Below, piece by piece: positions 6,205 through 6,936 of a DNA stretch of 6,936 nucleotides; the first letter of the stretch is position 1; each line of letters opens with the position of its first letter. The stretch is from Candidatus Parvarchaeota archaeon (GTDB lineage: Archaea > Micrarchaeota > Micrarchaeia > Anstonellales > VGKX01). The stretch is from positions 1 through 6,936 of the forward strand of contig VGKX01000053.1 in NCBI GenBank assembly GCA_016866895.1. Reading direction: 5' to 3'. The notes under the pieces are model-generated. The model was given only the letters and a program-made list of their open reading frames with translations. It made no database searches and was not told the DNA's origin. The translations under genes and the position numbers were made by a program.

Positions 6205-6936
6205 TTATCTTCCCTTCAAGTCGTCTTTGTACCAGGCATATGTCAGGCCGATTCCCTCCTCAAGCCCAACTTTTGGGTTGTAGCCAAGTAGCTTTCGTGC
6301 CTTTTCAATGCTGGGCTTTCTTCTTGTCGTGCCGCCTTTGGGAAGCTCGACGAACTTCGGGCTGATTTTCACGCCTGCCGCTTTGGCGACCAGGTTTGCA
6401 ACCTCAAGAATCGTGTACTCCTCAGTGTCGTTTCCTATGTTGAACGCCTCGCCATTTGTCTTTCTTGCACCCGCCTGGACAACCGCCTCTATCGCATCGC
6501 CTATGTAGCAGAAGCTTCGCCTCTGGCTTCCGTCCCCCTGTATCGTGAATTCCTCGTTTTTCACAATCCTTCTGATGAACTCGGGTATAACGTGCTCATT
6601 GCCCATCCTGGGACCGTAGAAATTGTGCGGCCTGATTATGGCATAGTCAATCCCAAGGCTCTTGCAGTGCGTGTTTGTGTAAATCTCCCCCATTATCTTG
6701 CTTGCAGAATAGGTCCAGCGCGGGTTTTTCGGGTCGTCAACAATCAGCCTGTGGGACTCGTCGGTAGGAAACTGCTCTGGCTTGCCGTAGATTTCAGAGG
6801 ATGAGAAATAGACAAACTTTTTCACAGAGCTTTTCTCAAGTGCCTCAATCACGTTTATTGTGCCTTGCATGTTGACTTTGAGCACCTGCTTTGGCATTTC
6901 ATAGAAATATTTTGTGCCGTTTATCGCAGCAAGATG
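6205..6936 (-). CDS. Extended SDR, NAD-dependent nucleotide-sugar dehydratase/epimerase (5' truncated)
   Basis: The reading frame is open from the right edge (6936) to TAA (6207-6205), giving 243 visible residues. The first in-frame ATG (6897) is not the start, because the codons before it encode HLAAINGTKYFYE, an internal family segment that follows the Rossmann motif. The N-terminal ~70 residues with the NAD-binding GxxGxxG lie outside the window. Visible landmarks, numbered from the edge, are FVYFSSSEIYGKP (41-53, Ser47-Glu48), WTYSASK (74-80, catalytic Tyr76 and Lys80), IRPHNFYGPRMGNEHVIPEF (101-120), RRSFCYIGDAIEA (139-151) and FNIGNDTEEYTILEV (165-179). The Glu after Ser in SSSE-x-YG occupies the acidic position used by GDP-mannose 4,6-dehydratases and UDP-xylose synthases, and simple epimerases usually lack it. 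This favours a 4,6-dehydratase or decarboxylase. A 4,6-dehydratase would provide the 4-keto-6-deoxy sugar the downstream ColD-like enzyme needs (inference). The exact NDP-sugar cannot be decided. Confidence 0.92.
   Translation of the reverse strand, partial: HLAAINGTKYFYEMPKQVLKVNMQGTINVIEALEKSSVKKFVYFSSSEIYGKPEQFPTDESHRLIVDDPKNPRWTYSASKIMGEIYTNTHCKSLGIDYAIIRPHNFYGPRMGNEHVIPEFIRRIVKNEEFTIQGDGSQRRSFCYIGDAIEAVVQAGARKTNGEAFNIGNDTEEYTILEVANLVAKAAGVKISPKFVELPKGGTTRRKPSIEKARKLLGYNPKVGLEEGIGLTYAWYKDDLKGR

Noticed and set aside
6895..6897. ATG at 6897 as the true start of the right-edge SDR
   Set aside because: The frame stays open to the window edge, and the 13 codons upstream encode a conserved SDR segment (HLAAINGTKYFY), so the gene is truncated by the window.
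1..6936. CRISPR array, tRNA/rRNA, insertion sequence or phage genes
   Set aside because: I found no regularly spaced repeats, cloverleaf, transposase motif or phage protein; nearly all of the window is occupied by the seven genes.

Overview
The window reads as part of a surface-glycan / protein-glycosylation locus, probably from an archaeon. Supporting this are a C-terminal fragment resembling an archaeal STT3/AglB oligosaccharyltransferase, a dolichyl-phosphate-sugar-synthase-like GT2 enzyme next to a polytopic GT-C sugar transferase, very tight gene packing, and an AGGTG-type ribosome binding site before one gene. A small-genome DPANN-type archaeon is a reasonable guess, but no marker in the window fixes the lineage, and a bacterium with imported genes is not excluded.

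Layout. At the left edge, the 3' end of one gene on the + strand (probable STT3/AglB, 2-475) meets a six-gene set on the - strand tail to tail, with 17 bp between them. Read in its own direction (right to left), the - strand set is: a 5'-truncated extended SDR with a dehydratase/decarboxylase-like Ser-Ser-Glu motif (6936-6205); a second extended SDR of epimerase/reductase type (6204-5248), abutting the first with no spacer; a DegT/DnrJ/EryC1/StrS-fold PLP enzyme with His instead of the Schiff-base Lys (5179-3893); a GT-C membrane glycosyltransferase of the PMT_2/ArnT type (3799-2216); a GT2 family transferase (2192-1491); and an FkbM-family methyltransferase (1464-493). The largest gaps are 93 bp (3800-3892) and 68 bp (5180-5247). 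No tRNA, rRNA, CRISPR array, insertion sequence or integrase is visible, and no clear promoter. The operon probably starts beyond the right edge.

How the genes may work together (inference). The right-hand three genes look like an NDP-deoxysugar module: a 4,6-dehydratase candidate, a ColD-like 3-dehydratase, and a reductase/epimerase. Together they could make a 3-deoxy (3,6-dideoxy) hexose. The GT2 enzyme could load a sugar onto dolichyl phosphate, the GT-C enzyme could transfer it to a glycan on the outer face of the membrane, and the FkbM enzyme could O-methylate the glycan. The adjacent oligosaccharyltransferase would move the finished glycan to protein. The most noteworthy item is the ColD-like enzyme: 3,6-dideoxysugars are best known from Gram-negative O-antigens, so an archaeal N-glycan pathway using one would be unusual.
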